Shown: positions 41,953 through 51,902, counted from the stretch's first letter. The stretch is DNA of 64,000 bases from JANMOK01 sp031415055 (GCA_031415055.1 JANOQZ010000002.1:47603-111602); one strand, 5' to 3'. Notes: generated by a model from the letters alone, not told the origin. Numbers and translations: made by a program.

Positions 41953-43530
41953 CTAGACTGGCGGTTTCGCGGGGATAGTCAGCGTTTGTCCCAGACGCAC
42001 CGTATAGGGCGCGGCGATGCCATTGGCGGCGGCCAAAGCCGCAACCGAAACGCCATGATTAAGCGCGATACGATACATGGTCTCGCCCGGTTGAACGACC
42101 CATACACCACGTGTGGCAATCGCAGACGCAACCGGCGCCGAAGCGGGTTCGAGCGTCGGGGCATTTGCCGCCATCACGGCGGGTCGGGCATATTGGCCGC
42201 CGCCCAAAGCGACATTCAGCGACACGAAATCTTGCGCTTGTTGGCGCAGGTTTGCCGCCCAATTGCTGCGGGCGTTTTCGAGGTTGCGTTGAATTTCGAG
42301 CACTTCCAACAAGGTCACCTGTTGGCTTTCGTAACTGGTTCGCGCCAAACCCAAGGCGGTTTCATAGGCATTCACCGCTTCGCGATTGGCAGAGGCGGCG
42401 CGACCGTTGCGTTGTACCGAGGACAGAGCGTTTTCAACTTCTTCAACTGCGTTCAGTACCAGTTCCTGCCATTCCAAATAGCGCGAACGGGCGGTGGATT
42501 CGGCAGCGGAAAGCCGCGCTTGCCGTTGACCCATATCAAACAGCGGAATGTCGACGACCGGGCCAAAAGACCAGCCTTGAGTGCCAATGCCGTTGACTCC
42601 GCGACCTTGGAGCGCACCAACAAGACTGATGCTGGGGAACAGCGAGCCTTCGGCGATACCGGCATCTGCGACCGAACCGGCCAGACGCCGTTCGGCCGAG
42701 CGAATGTCGGCGCGATTGCGGATGAGGTCGGCGGGAATGCCGACGGCAACACGACGATGCGGCACCGGTTGGGGTGCCCCGCGCATGAGGTCGGGCAAGA
42801 TTTCTGCCGCAGGTTTGCCAACCAGTGTGGCGATATGGTTCACCGATTGGTGGAAGCCGTTTTCCAGCAATGGCAATTCGGCGCGAGTTTCATTGACCAG
42901 ACCGTCAGCTTGCGCCACCGCCAGCTGGGTGACTTCGCCTGCATCCAATAATTCGGCGGTCAGTGCCAAAGTCTGTAGCCTAGCTTCAAGGTCTTTGCGT
43001 TTGAGCGCCAAACTTTCCTGATAATACCGGGCGTCGATATAGGCGGAAACCAGATCGGACAGATAGATTAGCCGTGCCACTTCGACATTGGCAAAGGCTT
43101 CATCGAGTTGCGCATCGGCGGATTCTTTGGCGCGTTTGTATTGGCCAAAGAAATCGGCGATCCATGAAATATTTAAGGTGCCCGATTTGATACGGGTCTC
43201 ATTTCCTTCGAAATCGTTGTTGATACTTGATGAGAAGGTGCCATCCATTGTGCCTGTCAGGCCCGCAGCGCCAGCGGTGGCTTGCGCGGCAGTGACGCGT
43301 TCCATCGCTTGCCGCACGGTCAGGTTTTGCAGCATGCCGTCTTGCACCAAGCGGTTCAGGCGCGGGTCTTTGAAAGCCTCCCACCAAGGTTCGGCCTGGA
43401 ATTGCGACGTGGAGGAGCCGGGCGATTGCGCAAAGGTTGGCGTCAGACCCATGCTGGGCGGGGTGTAATCTTCGCCGGCACTGCAGCCGATCAGGGCGCT
43501 GCTCAGGGAAAGTATTGCCAAAATACGCAT
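41953..43530 (-). CDS. NodT/TolC-family outer-membrane efflux protein with C-terminal LysM domain
   Basis: 525 residues. Lipoprotein signal MRILAILSLSSALIGCSAGE with lipobox LIGC. OEP repeats occupy about 30-455: FAQSPGSSTSQFQAEPWWEA, RQAMERVTAAQATAGAAGLT, SDLVSAYIDARYYQESLALK, RNRADIRSAERRLAGSVADA and ATSRSRYLEWQELVLNAVEE-like helices. The last part, from about residue 475, is a LysM module: WVVQPGETMYRIALNHGVSV and YTVRLGQTLTIPAKPPV. TolC-type trimers span the outer membrane and periplasm to the inner pump. A LysM end would bind peptidoglycan. No pump genes lie beside it. Confidence 0.8.
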   Translation of the reverse strand: MRILAILSLSSALIGCSAGEDYTPPSMGLTPTFAQSPGSSTSQFQAEPWWEAFKDPRLNRLVQDGMLQNLTVRQAMERVTAAQATAGAAGLTGTMDGTFSSSINNDFEGNETRIKSGTLNISWIADFFGQYKRAKESADAQLDEAFANVEVARLIYLSDLVSAYIDARYYQESLALKRKDLEARLQTLALTAELLDAGEVTQLAVAQADGLVNETRAELPLLENGFHQSVNHIATLVGKPAAEILPDLMRGAPQPVPHRRVAVGIPADLIRNRADIRSAERRLAGSVADAGIAEGSLFPSISLVGALQGRGVNGIGTQGWSFGPVVDIPLFDMGQRQARLSAAESTARSRYLEWQELVLNAVEEVENALSSVQRNGRAASANREAVNAYETALGLARTSYESQQVTLLEVLEIQRNLENARSNWAANLRQQAQDFVSLNVALGGGQYARPAVMAANAPTLEPASAPVASAIATRGVWVVQPGETMYRIALNHGVSVAALAAANGIAAPYTVRLGQTLTIPAKPPV

Positions 43531-43954
43531 GTTACGCCGACCTTTTCGCCCAAACGGGCTCTGTTTCGGGCGGGTGGTTACAGGACAATAGAATTGCGCT
43601 CGCTTGCCAATTGCTGGAAGCGCCCGAAAAGCCCCGCGAAATGGAATCGCGCTGCGCCGGTCTTGTCATCTGCCTGTAGTCGCCTGCCATTATTATATTT
43701 TGTTGGGAATCTAGCTTTGCTGGCCGCATGAGGCGACCAAATATTTTGGCAATCGGAAACTTCGCAAACGCGGCGTTGTTTCCTTGCAACGCGGGAATCG
43801 CTTGGAAAATTGCTTTTCCAATCTTTATTCGAGAGAATTGTCAGCAGAGAGCCCGCATTGGTTGACCAGACAAGGGGAGGGCGCTAAACCGCTTGGCAAC
43901 TGCCAAAAATGCGCAGATTCAGGTGGCTTTCGGGCCGATATTGGAGGAGCTGTC
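43531..43954. promoter_or_regulatory. Intergenic region, 424 bases, upstream of the nuo operon
   Basis: Divergent gap between the outer-membrane protein and nuoA; it must hold promoters for both. A candidate nuo promoter is TTGACC at 43862-43867 with TAAACC 17 bases later, but the -10 match is weak. GGAGGAG just before 43955 is the nuoA ribosome binding site. No gene or repeat was seen. Confidence 0.4.
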
Positions 43955-44320
43955 GTGCAAGATTTGCTGCGGGAATATTTGCCGATCCTCATATTTCTGG
44001 GGCTGGCTGTGGCTTTGGGGGTGATCCTGATTGTTGCTGCCGCTGTAATCGCGGTGCGCAACCCCGATCCGGAAAAAGTTTCTGCCTATGAATGCGGATT
44101 CAACGCCTTTGATGATGCGCGGATGAAGTTCGATGTGCGGTTTTATCTGGTGTCCATTCTGTTCATCATTTTTGATCTGGAAGTGGCGTTCCTGTTCCCT
44201 TGGGCGGCCAGCTTTCAATATGTCGGCCTGTTCGGTTTTTGGTCGATGATCGTGTTTTTGGGTGTGTTGACGGTGGGTTTTGCCTATGAGTGGAAAAAGG
44301 GAGCGTTGGAATGGGATTGA
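43955..44320 (+). CDS. nuoA: NADH-quinone oxidoreductase subunit A
   Basis: 121 residues from a GTG at 43955 with GGAGGAG upstream; a longer open frame to 43784 is rejected because its extra 57 residues are not NuoA. Three helices; [40 protein letters not shown] (the conserved loop with the quinone-site Cys), [20 protein letters not shown]. It begins the complex I operon of fourteen core subunits. Membrane arm near the quinone pocket. Confidence 0.93.
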   Translation: MQDLLREYLPILIFLGLAVALGVILIVAAAVIAVRNPDPEKVSAYECGFNAFDDARMKFDVRFYLVSILFIIFDLEVAFLFPWAASFQYVGLFGFWSMIVFLGVLTVGFAYEWKKGALEWD

Positions 44321-44853
44321 GCGGTTCCGCAGCGCTGTCGGTTTCTGCCGGGGGTGATAACGAAGTTGCCACCAAAGCCTTGAGCAATGAGTTGGCGGAC
44401 AAAGGGTTTTTGCTGACCTCGACCGAGGATATCATCAATTGGGCGCGGACCGGATCGTTGCACTGGATGACATTCGGGCTGGCCTGTTGCGCGGTTGAGA
44501 TGATGCACACGGCCATGCCGCGTTACGATATGGAACGCTTTGGCACGGCGCCGCGCGCATCCCCACGACAATCGGATTTGATGATCGTGGCGGGGACATT
44601 GACCAACAAAATGGCCCCGGCTTTGCGCAAGGTTTACGACCAGATGCCCGAGCCGCGTTATGTGATCTCGATGGGGTCATGCGCAAATGGCGGCGGCTAT
44701 TATCATTATTCCTATTCGGTGGTGCGGGGCTGTGACCGCATTGTGCCGGTAGACATTTACGTGCCAGGCTGCCCGCCAACGGCAGAGGCTTTGCTGTATG
44801 GTATCTTGCAGTTGCAGCGCAAAATCCGCCGTACCGGCACGATAACGCGATAG
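44311..44853 (+). CDS. nuoB: NADH-quinone oxidoreductase subunit B
   Basis: 180 residues from the ATG at 44311 which overlaps the nuoA end; an in-frame ATG at 44290 would place more of the start inside nuoA. Cluster N2 cysteines: [11 protein letters not shown] (adjacent Cys pair), [20 protein letters not shown] and [14 protein letters not shown]2 is the last cluster, reducing quinone. Confidence 0.94.
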   Translation: MGLSGSAALSVSAGGDNEVATKALSNELADKGFLLTSTEDIINWARTGSLHWMTFGLACCAVEMMHTAMPRYDMERFGTAPRASPRQSDLMIVAGTLTNKMAPALRKVYDQMPEPRYVISMGSCANGGGYYHYSYSVVRGCDRIVPVDIYVPGCPPTAEALLYGILQLQRKIRRTGTITR

Positions 44854-44864
44854 GGGAATTAGGC

Positions 44865-45455
44865 ATGAGCGAAGCCCTTGTTGCGGTTGCGGCGGGACTG
44901 CCCGGAGTGATTTCTAGTGAGGTTTTTGGTGGCGAATTGACGGTTGCAGTGGCTGTCGCCGATATTCCGGCGCTGGTTGAGTATTTGCGCGACAATGTTG
45001 CCTGCCAATATACCAGTCTGGTCGATATTACGGCGGTGGACTATCCATCGCGTGGGGTGCGGTTCGAGCTGGTCTATCATTTCCTGTCGATGGTCAAAAA
45101 CCAGCGTATCCGGGTGAAAGCGATGATTGGCGACGGCGAGATTGCGCCATCGATTTCTGCCATTCACCCTTCCGCCAATTGGTTTGAGCGCGAAGTGTTT
45201 GATATGTATGGGATTTTGTTCTCGGGCCATGCCGATTTGCGCCGTATTTTGACCGACTATGGTTTTCGCGGGCATCCTTTGCGCAAGGATTTTCCGACTA
45301 CTGGCTATGTCGAGGTGCGTTATGACGAAGTCGAAAAGCGGGTGGTTTATGAACCAGTGGCTTTGACGCAAGAATACCGCCAATTCGATTTCATGTCGCC
45401 TTGGGAAGGTGCGGAATATATTTTGCCGGAAGCCAAAAAGGACGTGTCGAAATGA
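44865..45455 (+). CDS. nuoC: NADH-quinone oxidoreductase subunit C
   Basis: 196 residues: [40 protein letters not shown], the family signature [29 protein letters not shown] and the C-terminal [10 protein letters not shown]. The peripheral arm protein that docks on NuoD. The stop overlaps nuoD by ATGA. Confidence 0.94.
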   Translation: MSEALVAVAAGLPGVISSEVFGGELTVAVAVADIPALVEYLRDNVACQYTSLVDITAVDYPSRGVRFELVYHFLSMVKNQRIRVKAMIGDGEIAPSISAIHPSANWFEREVFDMYGILFSGHADLRRILTDYGFRGHPLRKDFPTTGYVEVRYDEVEKRVVYEPVALTQEYRQFDFMSPWEGAEYILPEAKKDVSK

Positions 45456-46663
45456 GAGACGGCGCAACCGACGTTTTGACAGGCGAACAGCGGATTCGCA
45501 ATTTCAATATCAACTTTGGCCCACAACACCCCGCCGCGCATGGAGTGTTGCGGATGGTGCTGGAACTGGACGGCGAGATCGTTGAACGCTGCGATCCGCA
45601 TATCGGGCTTTTGCATCGCGGCACCGAAAAGCTGATGGAATCAAGGACTTATCTGCAGAACCTGCCGTATTTCGACCGGCTGGATTATGTGGCGCCGATG
45701 AATCAGGAACATGCTTGGTGTCTGGCGATCGAGCGGCTGACCAAGACGCCGGTGCCTTATCGCGCCTCGCTGATCCGGGTCTTGTATTGCGAGATTGGCC
45801 GGGTGTTGAACCACCTGCTCAATGTCACCACGCAAGCGATGGATGTGGGTGCCTTGACGCCGCCGCTGTGGGGGTTTGAGGAACGCGAGAAGCTGATGGT
45901 GTTTTATGAGCGGGCTAGTGGCGCGCGGTTGCACTCGGCGTATTTCCGGCCCGGTGGGGTGCATGTCGATTTGCCGGAGAAATTGGTTGCGGATATTGCT
46001 GATTGGGCGCGGGCGTTTCCGGCGATGCTGGACGATATTGAAGGCTTGCTGACCGAGAACCGGATTTTCAAGCAGCGCAATGTCGATATTGCGGTGGTTT
46101 CGCAGCAGGAATGTCTGGATTGGGGATTTTCGGGGGTGATGGTTCGCGGTTCCGGCATGGCGTGGGATTTGCGGCGCTCGCAACCCTATGAATGCTATAG
46201 CGAATTTGATTTCCTGATCCCGGTCGGCAAGAACGGCGATTGTTATGATCGCTATCTGTGCCGGGTCGCCGAGATGCGAGAATCGACCAAGATCATCCTG
46301 CAATGCGTTGAAAAGCTTGGTAAATGTGTCGGTGAGCCGGTGGCGACACAGGGCAAGCTGACACCGCCGGCGCGGGGCGAGATGAAAACCTCGATGGAGG
46401 CTTTGATCCATCATTTCAAGCTGTATACCGAAGGGTTTCATGTGCCTGCGGGCGAGGTTTATGCCTGCGTTGAGGCACCGAAGGGGGAGTTTGGGGTGTA
46501 TTTGGTGTCGGACGGCAGCAACCGGCCTTACAAGGTGAAAATTCGCGCGCCGGGGTATTTGCATCTGGCCGCGATGGATCACCTGTGCCGCGGGCACCAA
46601 CTGGCCGATGTGAGCGCGATATTGGGGTCGCTGGATGTGGTGTTCGGGGAGATTGATCGGTGA
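45452..46663 (+). CDS. nuoD: NADH-quinone oxidoreductase subunit D
   Basis: 403 residues from ATG 45452, which overlaps the nuoC stop. Features: [20 protein letters not shown], the quinone site [31 protein letters not shown] and a near-terminal [20 protein letters not shown]. The quinone-binding subunit. It ends with TGA directly followed by ATG of the next, non-core gene, so the operon continues without gap. Confidence 0.95.
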   Translation: MRDGATDVLTGEQRIRNFNINFGPQHPAAHGVLRMVLELDGEIVERCDPHIGLLHRGTEKLMESRTYLQNLPYFDRLDYVAPMNQEHAWCLAIERLTKTPVPYRASLIRVLYCEIGRVLNHLLNVTTQAMDVGALTPPLWGFEEREKLMVFYERASGARLHSAYFRPGGVHVDLPEKLVADIADWARAFPAMLDDIEGLLTENRIFKQRNVDIAVVSQQECLDWGFSGVMVRGSGMAWDLRRSQPYECYSEFDFLIPVGKNGDCYDRYLCRVAEMRESTKIILQCVEKLGKCVGEPVATQGKLTPPARGEMKTSMEALIHHFKLYTEGFHVPAGEVYACVEAPKGEFGVYLVSDGSNRPYKVKIRAPGYLHLAAMDHLCRGHQLADVSAILGSLDVVFGEIDR

Positions 46664-46891
46664 ATGCCCGTCATTGTTCGCCTTCAATACTGCGTCATTC
46701 GGATGTATTTTCGCGATCATGCGCCGCCGCATTTCCATGTCGGCACCACAGCGGGAAATGCGTTAGTGACGATTGAGACTTTGACTGTGATTGAAGGAAA
46801 AGTTAATCGACAGGCGTTGCGCGAGGCGACGGAATGGGCTGAAGGTCATCGTGACGTGCTTCGCAAGGTCTGGAAGGAGTATAACCCGTGA
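46664..46891 (+). CDS. DUF4160-domain protein
   Basis: 75 residues, MPVIVRLQYCVIRMYFRDHA then PPHFHVGTTAG and ATEWAEGHRDVLRKVWKEYN. The signature RMYFxDHxPPHFHV identifies DUF4160, a small family usually encoded beside DUF2442, as here. The pair has been suggested to act as a toxin-antitoxin-like unit, but this is unproven. The gene starts on the base after the nuoD stop, and its end overlaps the following gene (GTGA). It lies inside the nuo operon between nuoD and nuoE, a place where this pair is not part of the core operon. Confidence 0.8.
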   Translation: MPVIVRLQYCVIRMYFRDHAPPHFHVGTTAGNALVTIETLTVIEGKVNRQALREATEWAEGHRDVLRKVWKEYNP

Positions 46892-47166
46892 AAAAGATGC
46901 TGAGTGTTGCCGACGTTAAAGCAGTTGCGCCGGGTCGTCTGCGGGTTTCTTGGGATGATGACGTGACTCGGATGGTTGACGTTGCAAATCAGTTGAACGG
47001 GCACGTGCTGCTCGAAATGCTGAACTTGCCCGAAGTTTTTCGCGACGTTTCTGTTGTGGAGGGTGGCGGCGGAATCCAGTGGTCCAACGGCGCAGACTTT
47101 TCCGCGCGCGCTTTGCGCAATTGGTCCGACGAACAAATGAACGAACCTATGAAAGTTAGCGCTTAA
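46888..47166 (+). CDS. DUF2442-domain protein
   Basis: 92 residues, GTG start in a GTGA overlap with the DUF4160 gene: [20 protein letters not shown], then [20 protein letters not shown] and [23 protein letters not shown]2442 proteins show this FxDG/GxxRxVDL-like pattern and W-x-N/D-GADFSAR. Its TAA is TAATG, overlapping the ATG of nuoE by one base. It is thus wedged seamlessly in the operon with its DUF4160 partner. Role unknown. Confidence 0.8.
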   Translation: MKKMLSVADVKAVAPGRLRVSWDDDVTRMVDVANQLNGHVLLEMLNLPEVFRDVSVVEGGGGIQWSNGADFSARALRNWSDEQMNEPMKVSA

Positions 47167-48140
47167 TGCTCCGCCGCCTTCACCCGACCCAACCCGAATC
47201 CTTCGCCTTCACCACGGCCAATCTCGCTTGGACCAAAACCCAGATTGCCAAGTTCCCCGATGGCCGTCAGGCCTCGGCGATCATTCCGCTGTTGTGGCGG
47301 GCGCAGGAGCAGGAGGGGTGGTTGTCGCGGCCGGCGATTGAGGCGGTGGCCGATATGCTGGGGCTGGCCTATATTCGGGCGCTGGAAGTGGCGACGTTTT
47401 ATTTCATGTTCCAGTTGCAGCCGGTCGGCTCGGTGGCGCATGTGCAAGTTTGCGGAACCACGACCTGCATGATTTGCGGGGCCGAAAGCCTGATCGAGGT
47501 TTGTCGGAACAAGATTGCCGCCAATGCGCATGATCTGAGTGCGGATGGCAAGTTTTCTTGGGAGGAGGTCGAATGTCTGGGCGCTTGCACCAATGCACCG
47601 ATGGTCCAGATCGGCAAGGATTTCTATGAAGATTTGACGCCAGCCAAATTGGGCGAGATTTTGGATGCTTTGGCCGCTGGCAAGGTGCCTCGACCCGGGC
47701 CGCAGAACGGGCGTTATGCGGCGGAGCCTTTGTCGGGGTTAACCACGCTGAAGGCGCATGCCAAGGGGCGCGAGGCGGCGAATTTCTCGGTGGCGCAGGC
47801 TTTGGCTTGGGGCGATACCGTGAAGCGGATTGATGGGCGCGAGGTGCCGGTGCTGAAGGGTGCGGCGGTGAAAATGTCGGAAGTGAAGACGGTTGCCAGC
47901 GGCAAGCCGGAAGGTTTGAAAAAGGCGCGTGACGGTAAGGCCGATGATTTGAAAATTATCAAGGGTATTGGCCCGGCTTTAGAAAAGCTGCTGCACAGGT
48001 TGGGCGTTTTCCACTTTGACCAAATCGCCGGTTGGAAAAAGGGCGATGTTGCTTGGCTGGATGAGAATCTGGAAGGGTTCAAAGGCCGGGTCACGCGCGA
48101 CGATTGGGTTGCCCAAGCGAAAAAGCTGGCAAAAGCCTAA
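47166..48140 (+). CDS. nuoE: NADH-quinone oxidoreductase subunit E with C-terminal HHH extension
   Basis: 324 residues, about twice the usual length. Residues 1-170 are standard: [2Fe-2S] cysteines C96, C101, C137 and C141. After a Pro/Gly-rich linker the last 65 residues, [23 protein letters not shown] and [16 protein letters not shown], form a helix-hairpin-helix-like domain seen in Rhodobacteraceae. The same tail ends the next gene. The N1a cluster near NADH and FMN is formed here. The extension may help assembly, but this is inference. Confidence 0.93.
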   Translation: MLRRLHPTQPESFAFTTANLAWTKTQIAKFPDGRQASAIIPLLWRAQEQEGWLSRPAIEAVADMLGLAYIRALEVATFYFMFQLQPVGSVAHVQVCGTTTCMICGAESLIEVCRNKIAANAHDLSADGKFSWEEVECLGACTNAPMVQIGKDFYEDLTPAKLGEILDALAAGKVPRPGPQNGRYAAEPLSGLTTLKAHAKGREAANFSVAQALAWGDTVKRIDGREVPVLKGAAVKMSEVKTVASGKPEGLKKARDGKADDLKIIKGIGPALEKLLHRLGVFHFDQIAGWKKGDVAWLDENLEGFKGRVTRDDWVAQAKKLAKA

Positions 48141-48189
48141 GAAAAAATCATAACAAACAACAAATAATATCTAACCGGGAGTGATAAAA

Positions 48190-48966
48190 ATGGACAGTTT
48201 CAAAAATCAGCGGTGCAAAACGTTGTGTTGGGTGGCAGCGGCCTTGTTGGGCCTGTTCGTCATTTATTTGTTGCGGCACTATTGGGACGTTCGATTCATC
48301 TGGGCCCTGCTGTTTGGCTTGGTCGCTTTTTTTGGCCTTGGATGGCTGATTCCGATGTTTGTTTGCCCGATGAATGAAATGGAAATGCCGGTGCGGCGGA
48401 TGCCGACGCCGGTGCATGTGCAGCCGAAACCGGTAACGCCGCCGACGCCAACGCCTGCTCCTGTCCCCGCACCGGCGGTGTCGACTGCCGTCAGCGAAAA
48501 GGTTGCGGCACCTAAGGCCACGGCGAAAAAGGTTGCGAAGCCGGTTGCTGCGGTTAAGGCAGCTAAGGCGGCACCCGCGGCCAAAGTTGTGAAAGCCGCG
48601 ACGCCTGCCAAAGTTGTCGACGTTCCGGTTGCCAAAACCGCGAAGGCGCCCAAGGCGAAAGTGGCGGTCGCGTCCAAGGTTGCTGATGCGCCAGCCGCGC
48701 CGGTTGCCAAGGCTGCGGCCAAGTCGAACAAGCCCGAGGGTTTGACGGGTGCTCGTGGTGGCAAGCCGGATGATCTGAAGGTGATCGTCGGCGTTGGACC
48801 TGGGATGGAAAAGCTGTTGAACAAGCTGGGCTTTTACCACTTTGACCAGATTGCCGCCTGGAAAGCTGCTGAAGTGGCCTGGGTTGACGATAATCTGGAA
48901 GGTTTCAAAGGCCGAGTTACCCGCGACAAGTGGGTGGCGCAGGCTAAGAAATTGGCCAAGGGTTGA
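48190..48966 (+). CDS. Membrane protein with NuoE-like helix-hairpin-helix tail
   Basis: 258 residues from ATG 48190 with CGGGAG upstream. TM helices near residues 12-30 and 36-57 ([40 protein letters not shown]) are followed by a Pro, Ala and Lys-rich linker of about 100 residues and a tail [24 protein letters not shown] through [16 protein letters not shown] that is paralogous to the end of NuoE. It sits between nuoE and nuoF. It may be an accessory that tethers the tail to the membrane; no known enzymatic motif. Confidence 0.7.
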   Translation: MDSFKNQRCKTLCWVAAALLGLFVIYLLRHYWDVRFIWALLFGLVAFFGLGWLIPMFVCPMNEMEMPVRRMPTPVHVQPKPVTPPTPTPAPVPAPAVSTAVSEKVAAPKATAKKVAKPVAAVKAAKAAPAAKVVKAATPAKVVDVPVAKTAKAPKAKVAVASKVADAPAAPVAKAAAKSNKPEGLTGARGGKPDDLKVIVGVGPGMEKLLNKLGFYHFDQIAAWKAAEVAWVDDNLEGFKGRVTRDKWVAQAKKLAKG

Positions 48967-48983
48967 ATCTGGTTTGACATGGG

Positions 48984-49001
48984 CCCGGCGGAAGCGCCGG
49001 G
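48984..49001 (+). terminator. Stem-loop between the accessory gene and nuoF
   Basis: CCCGGCG, loop GAAG, CGCCGGG, followed by TTT. Stable but with only three Ts, it is more likely an mRNA-processing or attenuation hairpin than a terminator, since nuoF and the rest of the operon continue. Confidence 0.4.
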
Positions 49002-49018
49002 TTTGGGAGTTGCAGGAT

Positions 49019-50314
49019 ATGCTGGCGGATAAAGACCGGATTTTCACTAATCTATACGGCATGCACGACCGTTCCTTGGCTGGTGCGCGAAAACGTGGGC
49101 ATTGGGACGACACGGCTGGGATCATCGCCAAGGGTCGCGACTGGATTGTCGACGAGATGAAGAAATCCGGGCTGCGCGGTCGTGGCGGGGCGGGGTTTCC
49201 GACCGGGCTGAAATGGTCGTTCATGCCGAAGGTTTCGGATGGGCGTCCGTGTTATCTGGTTGTCAATGCCGACGAGAGCGAGCCCGGCACCTGCAAAGAC
49301 CGCGAGATTATGCGGCACGATCCGCATACTTTGGTCGAGGGGTGCCTGATCGCCGGTTTCGCGATGGGGGCGCATGTCGGGTACATCTATATTCGTGGCG
49401 AGTTCATTCGGGAACGCGAGGCGTTGCAGCGGGCGATTGACGAGGCTTATGCCGCTGGATTGCTGGGCAAGAATGCCTGCGGTTCGGGTTGGGATTATGA
49501 GTTGTATCTGAGCCACGGTGCCGGTGCCTATATCTGCGGCGAAGAGACCGCGCTGTTGGAAAGCCTTGAGGGCAAAAAGGGCATGCCACGGATGAAGCCG
49601 CCGTTCCCTGCCGGATCGGGGCTGTATGGTTGTCCGACGACGGTGAATAATGTTGAGTCGATTGCGGTGGCACCGACGATCCTGCGGCGCGGGCCGGAAT
49701 GGTTTTCGTCGTTCGGACGACCGAACAACGTGGGCACCAAGGTGTTTGCGATTTCGGGGCATGTGAACAACCCCTGTGTGGTTGAGGAATCGATGTCGAT
49801 TAGTTTGAAAGAGCTGATTGATACCCATTGCGGCGGCATTCGCGGCGGCTGGAAGAACCTGAAGGCAGTCATTCCCGGCGGTGCTTCGGTGCCGTTGCTG
49901 CCGGCCAAGATCGCCGAAGAAGCGATCATGGATTTTGACTGGCTGAAGGAACAACGCAGCGGGTTGGGAACGGCGGCGGTGATCGTGATGGATCAGTCGA
50001 CCGACGTGATCAAGGCGATCTGGCGGTTGTCGAAGTTTTACAAGCACGAAAGCTGTGGCCAGTGCACGCCGTGCCGCGAAGGCACCGGCTGGATGATGCG
50101 GGTGATGGACCGGCTGGTGACGGGTGAAGCGGCGGTCGAGGAAATCGACATGCTGCTGGATGTGACCAAGCAGGTCGAGGGCCATACGATCTGCGCGCTC
50201 GGCGATGCCGCTGCCTGGCCGATCCAGGGGCTGGTGCGGCATTTCCGCGACGAGATCGAGTACCGGATCAAGGCGAAACGGGTGGGTCGAGCGATGGCGG
50301 TGGCGGCGGAATGA
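49019..50314 (+). CDS. nuoF: NADH-quinone oxidoreductase subunit F
   Basis: 431 residues from ATG 49019; the longer frame upstream overlaps the preceding gene and is not NuoF. FMN loop [44 protein letters not shown] site [24 protein letters not shown] segment and cluster N3 in [17 protein letters not shown] with a last Cys in [15 protein letters not shown]. It oxidises NADH and passes electrons from FMN to the cluster chain. Confidence 0.95.
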   Translation: MLADKDRIFTNLYGMHDRSLAGARKRGHWDDTAGIIAKGRDWIVDEMKKSGLRGRGGAGFPTGLKWSFMPKVSDGRPCYLVVNADESEPGTCKDREIMRHDPHTLVEGCLIAGFAMGAHVGYIYIRGEFIREREALQRAIDEAYAAGLLGKNACGSGWDYELYLSHGAGAYICGEETALLESLEGKKGMPRMKPPFPAGSGLYGCPTTVNNVESIAVAPTILRRGPEWFSSFGRPNNVGTKVFAISGHVNNPCVVEESMSISLKELIDTHCGGIRGGWKNLKAVIPGGASVPLLPAKIAEEAIMDFDWLKEQRSGLGTAAVIVMDQSTDVIKAIWRLSKFYKHESCGQCTPCREGTGWMMRVMDRLVTGEAAVEEIDMLLDVTKQVEGHTICALGDAAAWPIQGLVRHFRDEIEYRIKAKRVGRAMAVAAE

Positions 50315-50333
50315 GTTCAAAATTGGTTTTAAG

Positions 50334-51056
50334 ATGGCGGTCATGAGGGCCGGAAAACGTGCCTTCGGCGGCAGTGACGTTGCCGCCGACATAAGTGCGA
50401 AATATGGGTATACAGGCCCGCTGCTGAAAATTTTCGCCGAAAATGCTGGTCCCGTTGTGCATAAATGGCACCATTATATACCGCTTTATGATCGGTATTT
50501 TTCGCGATTTCGCGGGCGTCCGGTTCGATTTCTGGAGATCGGCGTGGCGCATGGCGGGTCGTTACAACTTTGGCGCAATTATTTTGGCCCCGAAGCCGTA
50601 ATTTACGGAATCGATATCAATGAGGCTTGCGCCAAATTTAACGGCCAGTCCGGTCAAGTCAGAATTGGGTCGCAGGCCGATCCAAAATTTCTGCAATCTG
50701 TGGTCGCGGAAATGGATGGAATCGACGTGGTTCTTGATGATGGAAGTCATCAAATGGATCACATCCGCGCCAGCCTTAAGTCGCTATTTCCGCTTTTGGC
50801 CGACGGCGGAACTTATATGATCGAGGACCTGCACACCGCCTATTGGGAAGGTTTTGGTGGCGGGCTGAAGAACCCATCGAATTTTTTCCACGAGGTCCGC
50901 CGGATGATCGATGATATGCACCACTGGTATCACAAAGAGCCCGAACACGACGCCGAGCGGTCGGCGCACATTTCAGGGATACATGTGCATGACTCGATCG
51001 TGGTCATCGACAAGAACCCTGTCTTTGCGCCAGTCACCTCGCGCATTGGGAATTGA
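50334..51056 (+). CDS. Class I SAM-dependent methyltransferase embedded in the nuo operon
   Basis: 240 residues from ATG 50334 (a second ATG at 50343 is possible). Rossmann motif PVRFLEIGVAHGGSLQLWRN with acidic YGIDINE and later DGIDVVLDDGSHQMDHIRAS, then MIEDLHTAYWEGFGGGLK. The pattern matches the Methyltransf_24/cephalosporin hydroxylase-like group that acts on sugars or lipids. It lies 20 bases after nuoF and before the small periplasmic genes. Complex I in some lineages carries arginine methylation by NDUFAF7-type enzymes; this protein is not that family. Substrate unknown. Confidence 0.75.
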   Translation: MAVMRAGKRAFGGSDVAADISAKYGYTGPLLKIFAENAGPVVHKWHHYIPLYDRYFSRFRGRPVRFLEIGVAHGGSLQLWRNYFGPEAVIYGIDINEACAKFNGQSGQVRIGSQADPKFLQSVVAEMDGIDVVLDDGSHQMDHIRASLKSLFPLLADGGTYMIEDLHTAYWEGFGGGLKNPSNFFHEVRRMIDDMHHWYHKEPEHDAERSAHISGIHVHDSIVVIDKNPVFAPVTSRIGN

Positions 51057-51385
51057 CCCTGCGTAACATGAACTAGGCCGCGCTGAACTTGGGGGCCCAA
51101 TTCATGAGCAACCCGGAAGCGGCTGAAATATCTTGAAACGCAGGCTTCTTCGGAAACGGTCTAATATTTTACGCGCCCGTTGGGTTTTGCGACCAACAAA
51201 CAAGGTTATACTTGACCTAATTGCGTAAGGAAACCAAAGCGATGTCGTGCCGTGCTTTCGGCATCGTCGTCGCGCATAAGCGGCGAGGATATGCCGAAAT
51301 TTCCGTTGCACGTAAAGTTGCATGGCGCGTAGCGGCGGCACTTGCCACAATGGCGGGCAAGTTGAACAACAGAAAGTTTGAGATA
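51057..51385. other. Intergenic region, 329 bases, inside the nuo operon
   Basis: After the methyltransferase stop and before the DUF5333-like gene. The later part (from about 51221) is open in the frame of the next gene but encodes an Arg-rich string without family resemblance. An internal promoter is possible; TTGACCTAATTG-like text occurs near 51212, without a clear -10 partner. No repeat was seen. Confidence 0.4.
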
Positions 51386-51811
51386 ATGGTTCGTGGGTTT
51401 ACGCGAAAACAAGGATGGATGGCTGGTGCTTTGATGGTTTGTCTGGTCACAGCGATGCCTGTCTTGGCGAAAACACCGTTGGCGGAAGAAGCGCACATCA
51501 ACGAAAGCCTGTTGGCAGTCGCGGTTGCAGACAAGGTTCGCAAGACCTGTCCGAACATATATGCGCGGATGGTGACGTTTTACTTCAAGGCCAAGGCATT
51601 GGAAAAATATGCCCGAAAATTGGGCTATACGGAAAATGAGGTCGAAGCGTTTCTGGATGACAAGTCGGAAAAGGCCCGGGTCAACGGGTTGGCGCAGGCC
51701 TATATGGCAGACCGTGGGGTGATTGAAGGGGATGTCGAGAGTTACTGCCAGCTTGGACGCGCGGAAATCGTAGCGGGAAGTTTGATTGGGTCGTTGTTGG
51801 GAGAGAAATGA
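51386..51811 (+). CDS. DUF5333-family periplasmic protein
   Basis: 141 residues from ATG 51386 (51419 is an alternative). Signal MVRGFTRKQGWMAGALMVCL VTAMPVLA, then PLAEEAHINESLLAVAVADK, VRKTCPNIYARM, YARKLGYTENEVEAFLDDKS and VESYCQLGRAEI. This pattern with a Cys pair is the DUF5333 family of Rhodobacteraceae, regularly found between nuoF and nuoG. Function unknown; a periplasmic assembly or stability factor is possible but unproven. Confidence 0.8.
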   Translation: MVRGFTRKQGWMAGALMVCLVTAMPVLAKTPLAEEAHINESLLAVAVADKVRKTCPNIYARMVTFYFKAKALEKYARKLGYTENEVEAFLDDKSEKARVNGLAQAYMADRGVIEGDVESYCQLGRAEIVAGSLIGSLLGEK

Positions 51812-51902
51812 CGAGGGTTAAAGGAAATACTGGACAACTTGAGGGCGATTAGCGACACTGCGGCACCCATAATTGGGTGAAATTGGTTCCGTGGGGGAAA
51901 TC

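Noticed and set aside
43784..43954. 57-residue N-terminal extension of nuoA
   Set aside because: Not similar to NuoA and lacks a ribosome binding site, whereas GGAGGAG precedes the GTG at 43955.
49052..50392. Antisense open frame of 446 codons across nuoF
   Set aside because: Complement of nuoF codons; Arg/His/Pro-rich, no family features.
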